Under the pieces are notes generated by a model, which saw only the letters and a program-made list of their open reading frames with translations, did not search any database and was not told where the DNA came from. From Exiguobacterium profundum (GTDB lineage: Bacteria; Bacillota; Bacilli; Exiguobacteriales; Exiguobacteriaceae), in contig NZ_MRSV01000001.1 in NCBI RefSeq assembly GCF_001909285.1, positions 294,684 to 358,683 of the forward strand: DNA of 64,000 nucleotides, given 5' to 3'. Shown here in pieces: positions 7,475 through 16,123 of the stretch (position 1 is its first letter; every line of letters starts with the position of its first letter). A program made the translations under genes and the position numbers.

Positions 7475-8659
7475 ATGATCGTCACGCATGCCGAAGTACG
7501 TTTGACCGAGTTGTTCGAAGAAATGGTGTCCCTAAGACGCCATTTTCACCAATATCCTGAACTGTCTTTTCAAGAAGTCGAAACACCAAAGATGATTGCC
7601 TCGTATCTCCGTGAACTTGGGATTGAAGTACGTGAGCACGTTGGCGGCAATGGGGTCGTCGGTCGAATCAAAGGCGGTGACGGTCCGACCATCGCATTAC
7701 GTGCCGATTTTGACGCCCTTCCCATCCAAGATGTGAAAGATGTCCCGTATCGTTCAAAAGTGAACGGGGTCATGCATGCGTGTGGACACGATGCCCACAC
7801 GGCGACACTTCTCGTTTTAGCGAAAGTATTGACTGAGATGAGCCTTCCAGGAGACGTCGTGTTGATTCACCAGTTCGCCGAAGAATTGGCTCCAGGTGGT
7901 GCCAAACCGATGATTGAAGACGGCTGTCTCGACAACGTGGATTATATATACGGTGCGCACATTTGGACGCCACTTCCGTTCGGAACGATTGGCGTGAAAA
8001 CAGGTCCTGTCATGGCTGCGGCAGATCGCTTTGAATTGACCATTACAGGAAAAGGTGGACATGGCGCGATTCCGCAACATACAGTCGATGCCCTCATGGT
8101 TGCCGTGAACGTGGCGAATCATCTCCAACAGGTCGTCAGTCGGCGAATCGATCCGCTCGAACCTGCCGTGCTGACCATCGGTACGCTCCATTCCGGGCAA
8201 GCGTTCAACGTCATTGCCGAAGAAGCCAAATTATCGGGTACCGTGCGTACATTCACTCGGGAGACGCAAGAAAAAATCATCTCCGATATGGAGCGGATCA
8301 TTCGTTCCGTCTGTGAAGCGAGCGATGCTGATTATGAATTGGAGTATATAAAAGGATATCCTGCTGTCGTGAATCATGTGACCGAAACGGAACTCGTCCG
8401 TGAGAGTGCGGTGGAGGTCGTTGGTGCAGACGGTGTCATTGAGATGGCACCACTTATGGTCGGGGAAGATTTCGCTTATTATGTCGAGCACGTTCCTGGT
8501 AGCTTTTTCTTCACAGGAGCAGGAAATCCCGAGCTCTCCGCAATCTTTCCGCATCATCATCCCCGCTTCGACGTGGATGAACGAGCGATGTTGCACACAG
8601 CCCAAGTCTTGTTAGGAGCTTTACGACGAACGTGGATGACACACGAAAAAGAGGGCTGA
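7475..8659 (+). CDS. M20 family amidohydrolase (N-acyl amino acid or N-acetyl-diaminopimelate deacylase type)
   Basis: 394 residues. Motifs of the M20D amidohydrolase family: HACGHDAHT (101-109), the Glu pair in HQFAEELAPGG (136-137), GAHIW (His162), the dimerisation/lid domain beginning FELTITGKGGHGAIPQ, and the final PHHHPRFDVDERAM metal motif. These enzymes remove acyl groups from amino acids (hippuricase, AmaA, YkuR-like); the exact substrate cannot be told. The start at 7475 has AAGGAG 8 nt upstream; the GTG nine bases earlier overlaps that site. Confidence 0.82.
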   Translation: MIVTHAEVRLTELFEEMVSLRRHFHQYPELSFQEVETPKMIASYLRELGIEVREHVGGNGVVGRIKGGDGPTIALRADFDALPIQDVKDVPYRSKVNGVMHACGHDAHTATLLVLAKVLTEMSLPGDVVLIHQFAEELAPGGAKPMIEDGCLDNVDYIYGAHIWTPLPFGTIGVKTGPVMAAADRFELTITGKGGHGAIPQHTVDALMVAVNVANHLQQVVSRRIDPLEPAVLTIGTLHSGQAFNVIAEEAKLSGTVRTFTRETQEKIISDMERIIRSVCEASDADYELEYIKGYPAVVNHVTETELVRESAVEVVGADGVIEMAPLMVGEDFAYYVEHVPGSFFFTGAGNPELSAIFPHHHPRFDVDERAMLHTAQVLLGALRRTWMTHEKEG

Positions 8660-8677
8660 TGCATCGCATCAGTCCTC
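8651..8677 (-). terminator. Terminator between convergent genes
   Basis: A 12-bp stem, GAGGGCTGATGC (8651-8662) with GCATCAGTCCTC (8666-8677), one G-U pair. AAAAA at 8646-8650 gives the U-run for the minus-strand transcript. Confidence 0.75.
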
Positions 8678-9988
8678 TTCAGTAATTGGTTCTTTTAATT
8701 CTGAAACAAGCACTTGGTCGACACGCTTTCCGTCCATATCCACGACTTCAAAGCGAAGACCATAGGCTTCGACCACATCGCCTCGTTTCGGAAAATCACC
8801 GAGTGCGTAAATGACGAGTCCTGCGAGCGTATGATAGGAGTTGCGCCCTTCATCGAATCGGTCATCCCGAATCTCGAACGTTCGCTTCAAATCCTCGATC
8901 CCGAGTAACCCATCCGCCAAATATGATCCATCTTCACGACGTACCACTTCCGGTGTATCCTCTTCAATCATCACCTCTCCGACGATTTCTTCTAAAATAT
9001 CGAACAAGGTGACCATGCCAAGGAATCCGCCGTATTCATCTAAAACAAAGGCGATTTCGACGCCATTTTTCTGCATCATTTGAAGCACCTGGCTCGCCTC
9101 TCGCTGTTTTGGAACGATGAGCGGCTGTTTGATGCGCTTCAAAATCTGTGACGGCTCACGCAGTGTCGGCAACGTCAAGATGTCACGTACGTCGATGTAC
9201 CCGACAAAATCGTCAAGCGAGTCGCGTCCAACCGGTAACTTGTTATGTTTACTTTCATAGATCGATTTCTTCATATCGTCCATGTCATCTTCTAAGTCGA
9301 CCCATTCGAGCGTCGTCCGTGGTTGCATGAGCTCATAAATCAATTGATCATGAAACGCAAAGACCCGTTCGACTTGTCGAACTTCTTCATGAGCGAACTG
9401 CCCTTGCTGGGCGCCTTCAAACAAGAGTTGTTTGATCTCGAGCTCAGTCTCCCCACTCGTCTGTTCCGCCTTCAACCCTAACAATTTGAACAAAAAGAGT
9501 GTCGATTTCGATAAAATCCAAATGAACGGTTTCATCACTTTACTGAATAAATCGAGCGAAGGAATAATCGCCATCGTGACTTTCTCAGGCGAAACGAGCG
9601 CAATCCGTTTCGGGACCAATTCACCAATGATGAGCGACAGATACGTAATAATCGTAACGACGGCCACATAAGCAACGGTTCCGGCATACTGCGTACTCAT
9701 TCCGGCTTGTTCAAATGCCGATGCGAGCGGTGCCGAGAAGCGTGCGCCCCCGTATGCCCCGTTAATAATCCCAATCAATGTGATTCCGACTTGAACGGTC
9801 GACAACAAATCTGTCGGGTCTTTCGAATAATGAAGCGCAATCTTGGCACTTCGTTTTCCTCGATTTGCTTCAACCTCAAGTTTTGCAGGTTTCGATGAGA
9901 TGAGCGCAATTTCTGTCATCGCAAAAATCCCGTTCAACACAATCAAAAACAAAACAATCAACAAATCAATCACTATGGAAGAATCCAC
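8669..9988 (-). CDS. Hemolysin C/CNNM-type membrane protein with CBS pair
   Basis: 439 residues: DUF21/CNNM membrane domain (about 1-195, several hydrophobic helices), two CBS repeats (about 215-335, including GYIDVRDIL and VEIAFVLDEYGGFLGMVTLFDI) and a C-terminal CorC_HlyC domain (about 350-435). Relatives such as B. subtilis YhdP/YqhB/YugS export or balance magnesium or other divalent cations. The GTG start at 9988 is preferred because GAGGTGAT lies 7 nt before it; the ATG 9 nt upstream falls within that ribosome site. Confidence 0.85.
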   Translation of the reverse strand: MDSSIVIDLLIVLFLIVLNGIFAMTEIALISSKPAKLEVEANRGKRSAKIALHYSKDPTDLLSTVQVGITLIGIINGAYGGARFSAPLASAFEQAGMSTQYAGTVAYVAVVTIITYLSLIIGELVPKRIALVSPEKVTMAIIPSLDLFSKVMKPFIWILSKSTLFLFKLLGLKAEQTSGETELEIKQLLFEGAQQGQFAHEEVRQVERVFAFHDQLIYELMQPRTTLEWVDLEDDMDDMKKSIYESKHNKLPVGRDSLDDFVGYIDVRDILTLPTLREPSQILKRIKQPLIVPKQREASQVLQMMQKNGVEIAFVLDEYGGFLGMVTLFDILEEIVGEVMIEEDTPEVVRREDGSYLADGLLGIEDLKRTFEIRDDRFDEGRNSYHTLAGLVIYALGDFPKRGDVVEAYGLRFEVVDMDGKRVDQVLVSELKEPITEED

Positions 9989-10079
9989 TTTTTTCATCAC
10001 CTCAGCTAATTTTTAAAGCATACTGCTTCATTTTATCAAAAAATCGTTACCAACCTGTACCCGTTTTGCTCAGAAAAAT

Positions 10080-10101
10080 AGCCACTCCTCAAGAAGTGGC
10101 T
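10080..10101 (-). terminator. Terminator of the YdcZ-crp-YdcZ operon
   Basis: AGCCACT (10080-10086) pairs with AGTGGCT (10095-10101); on the minus strand it is followed by ATTTTTC. Confidence 0.6.
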
Positions 10102-10562
10102 TCGTTGACAGCTTGTTTGGCGATAGCCGCCGTCTGAGACTGTTTAAAGAGAATGACCCCGACAAGAAGGATGGTGAGCCCTACAATTTGTCCGGCCGAT
10201 AACGTGATTCGAGGCATCCCGAAGGCTCCGTACAAATCGACAACTAACGCCCAAATGAGTTGTGACACGAGAATGAGTGACACAGACAATGTGGGTCCGA
10301 GTAACTGGATGCTGCGCATGACACAGTACACGACACCGACACCAAATAAACCACCGAGCCAATAGATTGGCGACAAGTCACGTAATCCAGCAAGATTTCC
10401 TCCAAATAATACTAACGGGATGATGGATCCGACCAAACCAACGATAAAGACCAATACGGTGGTGGCCCAAGCCCCTAAATTTGTATTCATTTTCGCGTTG
10501 ACCGCCGCCTGTACGCTAATAAACGCCCCAGCCACAGCCGAACAGATGATACCAAAAATCAT
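10089..10562 (-). CDS. YdcZ/DUF606-family small transporter, second copy of the operon
   Basis: 157 residues, about five hydrophobic helices, beginning MIFGIICSAVAGAFISVQAA. The family is part of the drug/metabolite transporter superfamily; half-size proteins act as dimers. It is related to the 141-residue protein encoded two genes upstream (shared GxFIxxQxxxNAKxxxxxGAW pattern), so the two may form a heterodimer. It follows the Crp-like regulator by 11 nt. Substrate unknown. Confidence 0.8.
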   Translation of the reverse strand: MIFGIICSAVAGAFISVQAAVNAKMNTNLGAWATTVLVFIVGLVGSIIPLVLFGGNLAGLRDLSPIYWLGGLFGVGVVYCVMRSIQLLGPTLSVSLILVSQLIWALVVDLYGAFGMPRITLSAGQIVGLTILLVGVILFKQSQTAAIAKQAVNEATS

Positions 10563-10573
10563 ATAACTCCTCC

Positions 10574-11248
10574 TTACTCATAAAACATGCCGTTCGCACG
10601 TTCTTTCAATCGTTCACTATTTAAAATGATGACTTCTTTTCTCGTTCGTTTGACCAATCCTTCATCCACGAATGCCTGCAACGTTCGGTTCAAGTGACGA
10701 TAACTCGTCCCTAGCCACTCTGCGACTTCTTTCCGTTTCAGTTGACTCATCTCCGCTTGAAACAGTTCATTCCCAGATTCACTGAGTGAGATCAAGTAAC
10801 CGGCCAACCGCTCTTCGAGAGTCGACATGAGATGATTCGACGAGGCGTTTGCCTCGATGAATAATTTTTCGGACACGCCTCGTAACAGATGCTCCGTGAA
10901 TTCGACCGTGCGATTATATCGTCGAAGCGCCTCGAAAGGGATGCGCAGACACGTCACGGGACCGACCGCTTCAACCGTATGCAATACATTGCGTCCGCTC
11001 GCATATTCGATATCTCCAATCAATGTTGGAGCAGCCTTCAGACGCAACAATCGCAATTTCCCTTCTTCACTGAGCGTATAAATTTTGACACGCCCTTCAA
11101 GGACGACGAATAAAGATTCGATGTGCTGATCGTTCGAACATAACATGGTCCCAGACGCATATGTCACTACGGACGAGGACTCAAGCGTTTCATTCGAAAA
11201 CAGATGATTCCACTGCAATCGTTTCAGTGCATCCATAATATCCATCAT
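10574..11248 (-). CDS. Crp/Fnr-family transcriptional regulator
   Basis: 224 residues from ATG at 11248, chosen because AAGGAG lies 10 nt upstream. A longer frame extends to 11419 but overlaps the upstream gene and has no ribosome site. A cyclic-nucleotide-like beta-barrel (about 15-115, e.g. FVVLEGRVKIYTLSEEGKLRLLR), a dimer helix, and a C-terminal HTH (KRKEVAEWLGTSYRHLNRTLQAF, quoted in part) are visible. It lacks the Arg/Ser cAMP pocket signature and has no Cys cluster for iron-sulphur. The resemblance is to YeiL-type regulators. It lies between two YdcZ-like transporter genes, which it probably controls. Confidence 0.82.
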   Translation of the reverse strand: MMDIMDALKRLQWNHLFSNETLESSSVVTYASGTMLCSNDQHIESLFVVLEGRVKIYTLSEEGKLRLLRLKAAPTLIGDIEYASGRNVLHTVEAVGPVTCLRIPFEALRRYNRTVEFTEHLLRGVSEKLFIEANASSNHLMSTLEERLAGYLISLSESGNELFQAEMSQLKRKEVAEWLGTSYRHLNRTLQAFVDEGLVKRTRKEVIILNSERLKERANGMFYE

Positions 11249-11262
11249 GTAAAGTGAACTCC

Positions 11263-11688
11263 TTAAGAAAATGTATAGATTCCGATTCCAACAACCATCA
11301 AGACGAGTCCCATGACCTGTCCCGTGTTCATCGGTTTCCGTTTGACACCAAACCAACCATTCAAATCGATGATGAAGGCTCCTACTAATTGTGCCACAAG
11401 CAATACACAGATTGCCCATGTGACCCCTAGTTGTTGAATCGCCGTCAATTCGCCGAAGACAACGAATACACCGAACAATCCTCCTAAACTATAATACCAA
11501 GGTACGCGCTTGAAGGCTGTCATGTCCGCATCTCGCTTGAAGAAGTAAATCGCAAGTGCCAACAGAAGTCCGACAAAATGAACGATGGTGACGGACATCC
11601 ATGCGCCTACCGCATCTCCTAGTTTTGCATTAAAGATTCCTTGAAGGGCGATGAACGTCCCTGATAAGATGGCAAATAAAATTCCCAT
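11263..11688 (-). CDS. YdcZ/DUF606-family small transporter, first copy of the operon
   Basis: 141 residues with about five membrane helices, starting MGILFAILSGTFIALQGIFN. Same family as the protein at 10089-10562. First gene of a three-gene operon; AAAGGGG lies 8 nt upstream of the ATG. The second half contains WAICVLLVAQLVGAFIIDL, corresponding to SLILVSQLIWALVVDL in the paralogue. Substrate unknown. Confidence 0.8.
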   Translation of the reverse strand: MGILFAILSGTFIALQGIFNAKLGDAVGAWMSVTIVHFVGLLLALAIYFFKRDADMTAFKRVPWYYSLGGLFGVFVVFGELTAIQQLGVTWAICVLLVAQLVGAFIIDLNGWFGVKRKPMNTGQVMGLVLMVVGIGIYTFS

Positions 11689-11760
11689 GTCATTCCCCTT
11701 TCTCTCCGTCTGACTTTACGAAAAGAAAGAAGACTTGAATAGGACATATGTCCAAACACT

Positions 11761-11790
11761 AAAAAGCAACTTCGACATTCGAAGTTGCTT
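11761..11790 (-). terminator. Terminator of the DJ-1 family gene
   Basis: A 12-bp perfect stem, 11764-11775 with 11779-11790 (loop CAT), followed on the minus strand by a U-run. Confidence 0.85.
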
Positions 11791-11797
11791 CACACGA

Positions 11798-12457
11798 TTA
11801 TCCGAGTAGCTTAACAAGTTCTTTCCCGACCGCTTCAGAAGACTGAGGGTTCTGACCAGTGACGAGACGTTCGTCAACTGCCACGTTCACCGCCCAGTTG
11901 TCAGCTCCTTTGAACTGCCCGCCTTGATTGCGTAGTCCCGTTTCAAGTAAGAACGGTACGGCAGAATCGAGTTGCATCTCTTTTTCTTCCGCATCGGTGA
12001 ACCCTGTCACCTGTTTATCTTTAACGAGTGGCTCGTCGTTGCTGAGTTTCACATTGACCAATCCAATTGGTCCGTGACAAACTGCCCCGACAATATTTCC
12101 ACTTTCGTATACGTTACGAATGACACGTTGTAATGTTTCATTCCCTGGGAAATCGACAACTGTCCCGTGACCTCCCGGTAAGAAGATTGCATCGTACGAC
12201 TCGTCTGCGACTTGATCGAGACGGGCTGTGTCTTTAAGCAATTCCCGTGTGTTAAGAATGTCTTCTGACAAACCATCTTCTAAACTATTCGCATCGATTG
12301 GCACGTCTCCACCTTCGATACTCGCGACCGTCACTTTATACCCTTCTTTTTCGAACAATAAATAAGGGACGGCAAACTCTTCAAGCCATAATCCCGTTGC
12401 ATGACCATTTGATAATTGACTTGCTGACGTTGTGACAATCAGTACATGTTTCGACAT
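11798..12457 (-). CDS. DJ-1/PfpI superfamily protein, Hsp31-like
   Basis: 219 residues from the ATG that follows AAGGAGG by 8 nt. Nucleophile Cys127 in GAVCHGP, with His128 and Glu27 (LWLEEF) completing the Hsp31-type site. Members of this class act as glutathione-independent glyoxalases or deglycases and chaperones; methylglyoxal synthase is encoded 9 kb away. The pattern LPGGHGTVVDFPGN is typical of the class I Hsp31 branch. Single-gene transcript, ending in a strong terminator. Confidence 0.85.
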   Translation of the reverse strand: MSKHVLIVTTSASQLSNGHATGLWLEEFAVPYLLFEKEGYKVTVASIEGGDVPIDANSLEDGLSEDILNTRELLKDTARLDQVADESYDAIFLPGGHGTVVDFPGNETLQRVIRNVYESGNIVGAVCHGPIGLVNVKLSNDEPLVKDKQVTGFTDAEEKEMQLDSAVPFLLETGLRNQGGQFKGADNWAVNVAVDERLVTGQNPQSSEAVGKELVKLLG

Positions 12458-12653
12458 ACTCAATTCCTCCTTCAAGAAAATCAACATACGACTCTAGTGT
12501 TCCCGATTCATCATCTGTTAAACCCGATGACCTGTCCGCTCACGACAAGGCGTAACTTTTTTTAACCTGGTTATTTATTCATCCTCCCTTTTTCTTACCA
12601 CCTTCTATACTGAGGAAGAATTGCAATTCCAACCCATGAAGGAGACGTGTGCT

Positions 12654-12746
12654 ATGACGAAACGAATGAACGACTGGGGATTTCTCATTGTCGTCGCCAT
12701 CATCATCCTATTGCTTGTGCTTGGTCAGCTGCCGTTCTTCATGTAA
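12654..12746 (+). CDS. 30-residue single-pass membrane peptide
   Basis: ATG at 12654 with GAAGGAGACG upstream (about 7 nt spacing) opens a 30-codon frame: charged N terminus MTKRMNDW, then a hydrophobic helix GFLIVVAIIILLLVLG, ending QLPFFM. The pattern is like the YjcZ-type small proteins of Bacillales (a glycine-start hydrophobic helix), but without the Gly/Tyr-rich head. Function unknown. Confidence 0.5.
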   Translation: MTKRMNDWGFLIVVAIIILLLVLGQLPFFM

Positions 12747-12831
12747 TCTTCACGTATATTCTTTACCAGTTGTAGTATGATTGCCTTGTAAGCACTTACA
12801 CCAAACCTGATATGAAAGGATGGAGTTCACT

Positions 12832-13935
12832 ATGTCAGAACGCATTTTCATCAGTCCGGCCAAGTATGTGCAAGGGAAGCAAACGATTGATCGCATCGGA
12901 GAGTTTGTCGCTCACTTCGGTTCCAACGCTTTACTCATCGCGGATGACGTCGTATGGGAGTTGATCGGCGAACGGGTGACCCAGTCTCTGCAAGCGAGCC
13001 AGCTCAAGGCGACGAAAGCTGATTTCATCGGAGAAGCGTCGAAGCACGAAATCACTCGAATCGCTACAGACGCTAAGAAGCATGAAACAGCGTTTGTTAT
13101 CGGTCTCGGCGGTGGGAAAACGCTCGATACAGCAAAAGCGGTCGCAGATGAATTGGATGCGCGTATCGTCATTGTACCGACCATCGCCTCTACGGATGCA
13201 CCGACGAGCGCATTGTCGGTCATATATACAGATGAAGGCAATTTCGAAAGCTACCGTTTCTATAAAAAGAATCCGGATCTCGTCCTTGTGGATACGGAAT
13301 TGATTGCACAAGCACCGCCACGCTTCTTAGCGTCAGGTATTGCCGATGCATTGGCCACATGGGTGGAAGTGCGAAGTGTCCTGGCATTCGGAGGCAAGAC
13401 GATGGCTGGCGGTGTCCCGACACTTGCAGCGGAGGCGATTGCCGAACGGTGTGAAGAGGTTCTATTCACATATGGGATTCAAGCGTATGAAGCTGTGAAA
13501 GCAAAAGTCGTCACACCTGCGCTTGAAGCTGTTGTGGAAGCCAACACCTTATTGAGCGGGCTCGGCTTTGAAAGTGGTGGCTTGGCTGCAGCCCATGCCA
13601 TTCACAATGGATTCACCGCACTTGAAGGAGACATCCACCATTTGACGCACGGTGAAAAAGTTGCATTTGGAACACTCGTGCAACTCGCACTCGAAGGACG
13701 CCCTCAAGAAGAGTTCGAGCAGTATGTTGCCTTTTATATGGCACTCGACTTACCGGTCACACTTGAAGATATCAAATTAAAAGATGCATCTCGAGACGAT
13801 ATCTTGAAGGTCGGGAAAGCGGCCACGGCAGATGGCGAAACGATTCATAGCGGTTTCGATGTTACACCTGAAGAAGTTGCTGACGCCATCATCGCTGCGG
13901 ATCGCTATGCACGTCTTTATAAAGAACACCTATAA
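12832..13935 (+). CDS. gldA: Glycerol dehydrogenase, NAD-dependent, zinc type
   Basis: 367 residues, iron-containing alcohol dehydrogenase superfamily. NAD-binding [11 protein letters not shown] (93-103), and zinc ligands at Asp172 (GIADALATW), His255 (AHAIHNG) and His273 (HLTHGEK), the same positions within one residue as the Geobacillus enzyme. It oxidises glycerol to dihydroxyacetone, or the reverse. The ATG at 12832 is favoured over 12820, which sits right beside the ribosome site. Not linked to glycerol kinase genes here. Confidence 0.93.
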   Translation: MSERIFISPAKYVQGKQTIDRIGEFVAHFGSNALLIADDVVWELIGERVTQSLQASQLKATKADFIGEASKHEITRIATDAKKHETAFVIGLGGGKTLDTAKAVADELDARIVIVPTIASTDAPTSALSVIYTDEGNFESYRFYKKNPDLVLVDTELIAQAPPRFLASGIADALATWVEVRSVLAFGGKTMAGGVPTLAAEAIAERCEEVLFTYGIQAYEAVKAKVVTPALEAVVEANTLLSGLGFESGGLAAAHAIHNGFTALEGDIHHLTHGEKVAFGTLVQLALEGRPQEEFEQYVAFYMALDLPVTLEDIKLKDASRDDILKVGKAATADGETIHSGFDVTPEEVADAIIAADRYARLYKEHL

Positions 13936-13936
13936 A

Positions 13937-13979
13937 AACAGCGAGAGGAAGCTCACACGGCTTCGTCTCGCTGTTTTTT
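13937..13979 (+). terminator. Terminator of gldA
   Basis: AACAGCGAGA (13937-13946) pairs with TCTCGCTGTT (13966-13975); inner GAAGC/GCTTC stem; TTTTTT follows. The convergent downstream gene can also use it. Confidence 0.85.
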
Positions 13980-14420
13980 GTTCAGGAAGAATGATGAGAG
14001 AATTCCGACTCCCATACAACTGACCGTCAAAAGGAAGAACGTCAGCTGGTTCATATAGATGATATTCGTGAACTGGTTCCATCCTTCTGCGTACGACTCA
14101 TTGGCTGATAAACGAATTCCTTCTCGAAGAGACGTCGCCTGTGATTGGTTAGTCATCCAAGCTATACCGGCCATGACGAAACTTCCGATCGCTAAACTGA
14201 CCTTTCCAAACGGTCGCACAGAAGAGACGACTCGATATGTCAAACGAATGGTGATCCAAATAAACAATAAAAGAAACGGCCATCCAATCAAGAGAACAAT
14301 CCAGTATAGATTCCCTTCACCCGGTGTTTCCGAGTAAGGGGTCGTCAGCACTTCACCGAGCTTAAAGATTCCAAACGTGATCAACGTCACGATAAACCAT
14401 GCTTTTATCAATTTCTCCAT
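13953..14420 (-). CDS. Membrane protein of unknown function
   Basis: 155 residues with four hydrophobic segments (about 5-24, 38-60, 74-90 and 125-145) and a polar loop (about 92-120) between the third and fourth. The end NKKQRDEAV is charged. GAGGTG lies 5 nt before the ATG. I do not recognise the family. Its 3' end is inside the gldA terminator. Confidence 0.55.
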   Translation of the reverse strand: MEKLIKAWFIVTLITFGIFKLGEVLTTPYSETPGEGNLYWIVLLIGWPFLLLFIWITIRLTYRVVSSVRPFGKVSLAIGSFVMAGIAWMTNQSQATSLREGIRLSANESYAEGWNQFTNIIYMNQLTFFLLTVSCMGVGILSSFFLNKKQRDEAV

Positions 14421-14447
14421 CTCAACACCTCGTCCTCAGTATAGCAA

Positions 14448-14477
14448 AAACACTGTATGCGTCTGCATACAGTGTTT
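14448..14477 (-). terminator. Terminator of the 72-residue membrane protein gene
   Basis: 13-bp perfect stem, AAACACTGTATGC (14448-14460) with GCATACAGTGTTT (14465-14477), U-run on the minus strand. Confidence 0.8.
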
Positions 14478-14694
14478 ATTCTTTCGGTCGGACGACGTAA
14501 TAAATCAAAATGACGAGCCACGTCCACACTCCTGTGAAAATCCCGATAATCCCGACGATGAAAAAACCAAGCGGAATCATCGATTTCGTTCGATTATAGT
14601 CCTTCCACATATTCGATAGCCCTTTGATATTAAAATACAAAAAGGCAAAGAATAGGACGAGCAATAAAAGTGGTAAACCGACTAAAGCTTCCAT
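14476..14694 (-). CDS. Small two-helix membrane protein
   Basis: 72 residues from the ATG at 14694, which has GAGAGGAG 7 nt upstream; longer in-frame starts lack a site. Two hydrophobic helices (about 5-24 and 42-66) separated by a charged loop containing LSNMWKDYNRTKS. Family not recognised. Confidence 0.5.
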   Translation of the reverse strand: MEALVGLPLLLLVLFFAFLYFNIKGLSNMWKDYNRTKSMIPLGFFIVGIIGIFTGVWTWLVILIYYVVRPKE

Positions 14695-14868
14695 TCGCTC
14701 ACTCCTCTCTACGATCTCATTCGTTATTTTAATTGTAATGGATTTCTTGCTCACCTTCATCGGGCCCAAGCCGTATCCTCTTCCGACCTAAAGATGGATA
14801 AAAGATGCACAATCTATCAAGAAAACGGGAAAAGGAACATCATCTAACTCTCGAGGAGGCGTTTTGCC

Positions 14869-15708
14869 ATGAAGTCCTTGCGTATCTTGATCATTTGTTT
14901 GCTGTTGTTTCAAGTGTCGCCGGTGACAGCGGCATCCTCGTCCCCACAACTAGGTTATACGATTAAAACGACGTATTTGTACGGTCGTGCCATGCAATCT
15001 TCTCCAATTCTTAAGACGCTACGAACGAACGTCCCGGTCCGCTACACGACCTGTAACCGGAGCTGGTCGAACGTCTATATCGGAAATACGAAGTACTTCA
15101 CTCCCTCTGCCAACTTGAAAGCCGGCATCCCTAAAATGCCTTCTGCAGACCGTTTACGACTAGTCAACAAGGCGAATGCACTCCCGTCCACTTACCGTTC
15201 CCCACAACTTGTCACATTAACCATTCCAACTGTTTATCAAAAAGGGAGTGAACGGACCTTGATGACAGCGGAAGCAGCATACGCTTTGGCTAAACTATAT
15301 TACGCCGGTCGGAAGCAAGGTCATACGTTATACGCCCTTAGCGCCTACCGATCTTACTCGACACAAAAGTCACTCTATGCCTATTACGTCAACACACGTG
15401 GGGTCGCATATGCTTCAAAATATGTGGCACGTCCCGGTCATAGTGAACATCAAACGGGTCTCGCCGTTGATATGACGAGTCAACGCATGCGTCTAGGGCT
15501 ATATGAATCCTTCGACCGATCGCCTGAAGGGAAATGGATGCTTCAAAACGCCCATCTCTATGGATTTATCGTCCGCTATCCAAAAGGAAAAGAGAAAATC
15601 ACGGGATACAATTACGAACCTTGGCATTTGCGTTATGTCGGTGTCACTGAAGCGACGATGATGAAGCAGAAGAACTGGGCGTTCGAAGAATGGTGGAGCA
15701 AACGTTGA
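14869..15708 (+). CDS. D-alanyl-D-alanine carboxypeptidase, VanY/M15B family, secreted
   Basis: 279 residues: signal peptide (1-22), an SH3-like stretch (about 28-85), and an M15B peptidase domain. The zinc motif SxHxxGxAxD is at 192-201 (SEHQTGLAVD) and the second part is EPWHLRYV (Glu250, His253). YRSYSTQ is the family's entry motif. It trims the terminal D-Ala of peptidoglycan stem peptides outside the cell. Lone gene with AGGAGG before the ATG; not near vancomycin-resistance genes, so a housekeeping cell-wall role is likely. Confidence 0.88.
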   Translation: MKSLRILIICLLLFQVSPVTAASSSPQLGYTIKTTYLYGRAMQSSPILKTLRTNVPVRYTTCNRSWSNVYIGNTKYFTPSANLKAGIPKMPSADRLRLVNKANALPSTYRSPQLVTLTIPTVYQKGSERTLMTAEAAYALAKLYYAGRKQGHTLYALSAYRSYSTQKSLYAYYVNTRGVAYASKYVARPGHSEHQTGLAVDMTSQRMRLGLYESFDRSPEGKWMLQNAHLYGFIVRYPKGKEKITGYNYEPWHLRYVGVTEATMMKQKNWAFEEWWSKR

Positions 15709-15784
15709 GTGAGCATCCTTTTTCAGGCATTTCCCTGTTCACGTTATAATGGAGTCATCTTATTCGTATAGGGGGAAATGTGGG

Positions 15785-16123
15785 ATGTGGATTGTGATGA
15801 ACAAACTAGACGTTGAAAAAGGAAAGGCCGACGCGGTCAAAGCACGCTTCGAAACGACAAAAGGAATCGAAGCGATGGATGGCTTTGTCCGTATGCAAGT
15901 GTTGACGGATACGTCTGATGAGGCGATGGATCATGTCGTCATCATGACCACATGGCGTGATGCAGACAGCTTTGAGAACTGGCGCGACAGCAATGCTTAT
16001 AAGCACGCCCATAAGAAACGTGATGACGGGACTTCAGAAGTGAAACCAATCGTCCTCGGCAACACCGTTACCCAATATGAGGTCGCCATTGAACATCTTG
16101 CCTCAACGGAGCGCGTTCAATAA
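15785..16123 (+). CDS. ABM-domain monooxygenase, IsdG/HmoA-like
   Basis: 112 residues. Antibiotic biosynthesis monooxygenase fold. The residues that mark haem-degrading IsdG-type enzymes are present: Asn6 (MWIVMNKL), a Trp at 57 or 66 (TTWRDADSFENW) and His74/76 (AYKHAHKKR). Such enzymes open haem to free iron. The ATG at 15785 follows AGGGGG by about 9 nt; an earlier start at 15749 has no site. The 3' end overlaps the convergent CBS-domain gene by 21 nt. Confidence 0.75.
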   Translation: MWIVMNKLDVEKGKADAVKARFETTKGIEAMDGFVRMQVLTDTSDEAMDHVVIMTTWRDADSFENWRDSNAYKHAHKKRDDGTSEVKPIVLGNTVTQYEVAIEHLASTERVQ

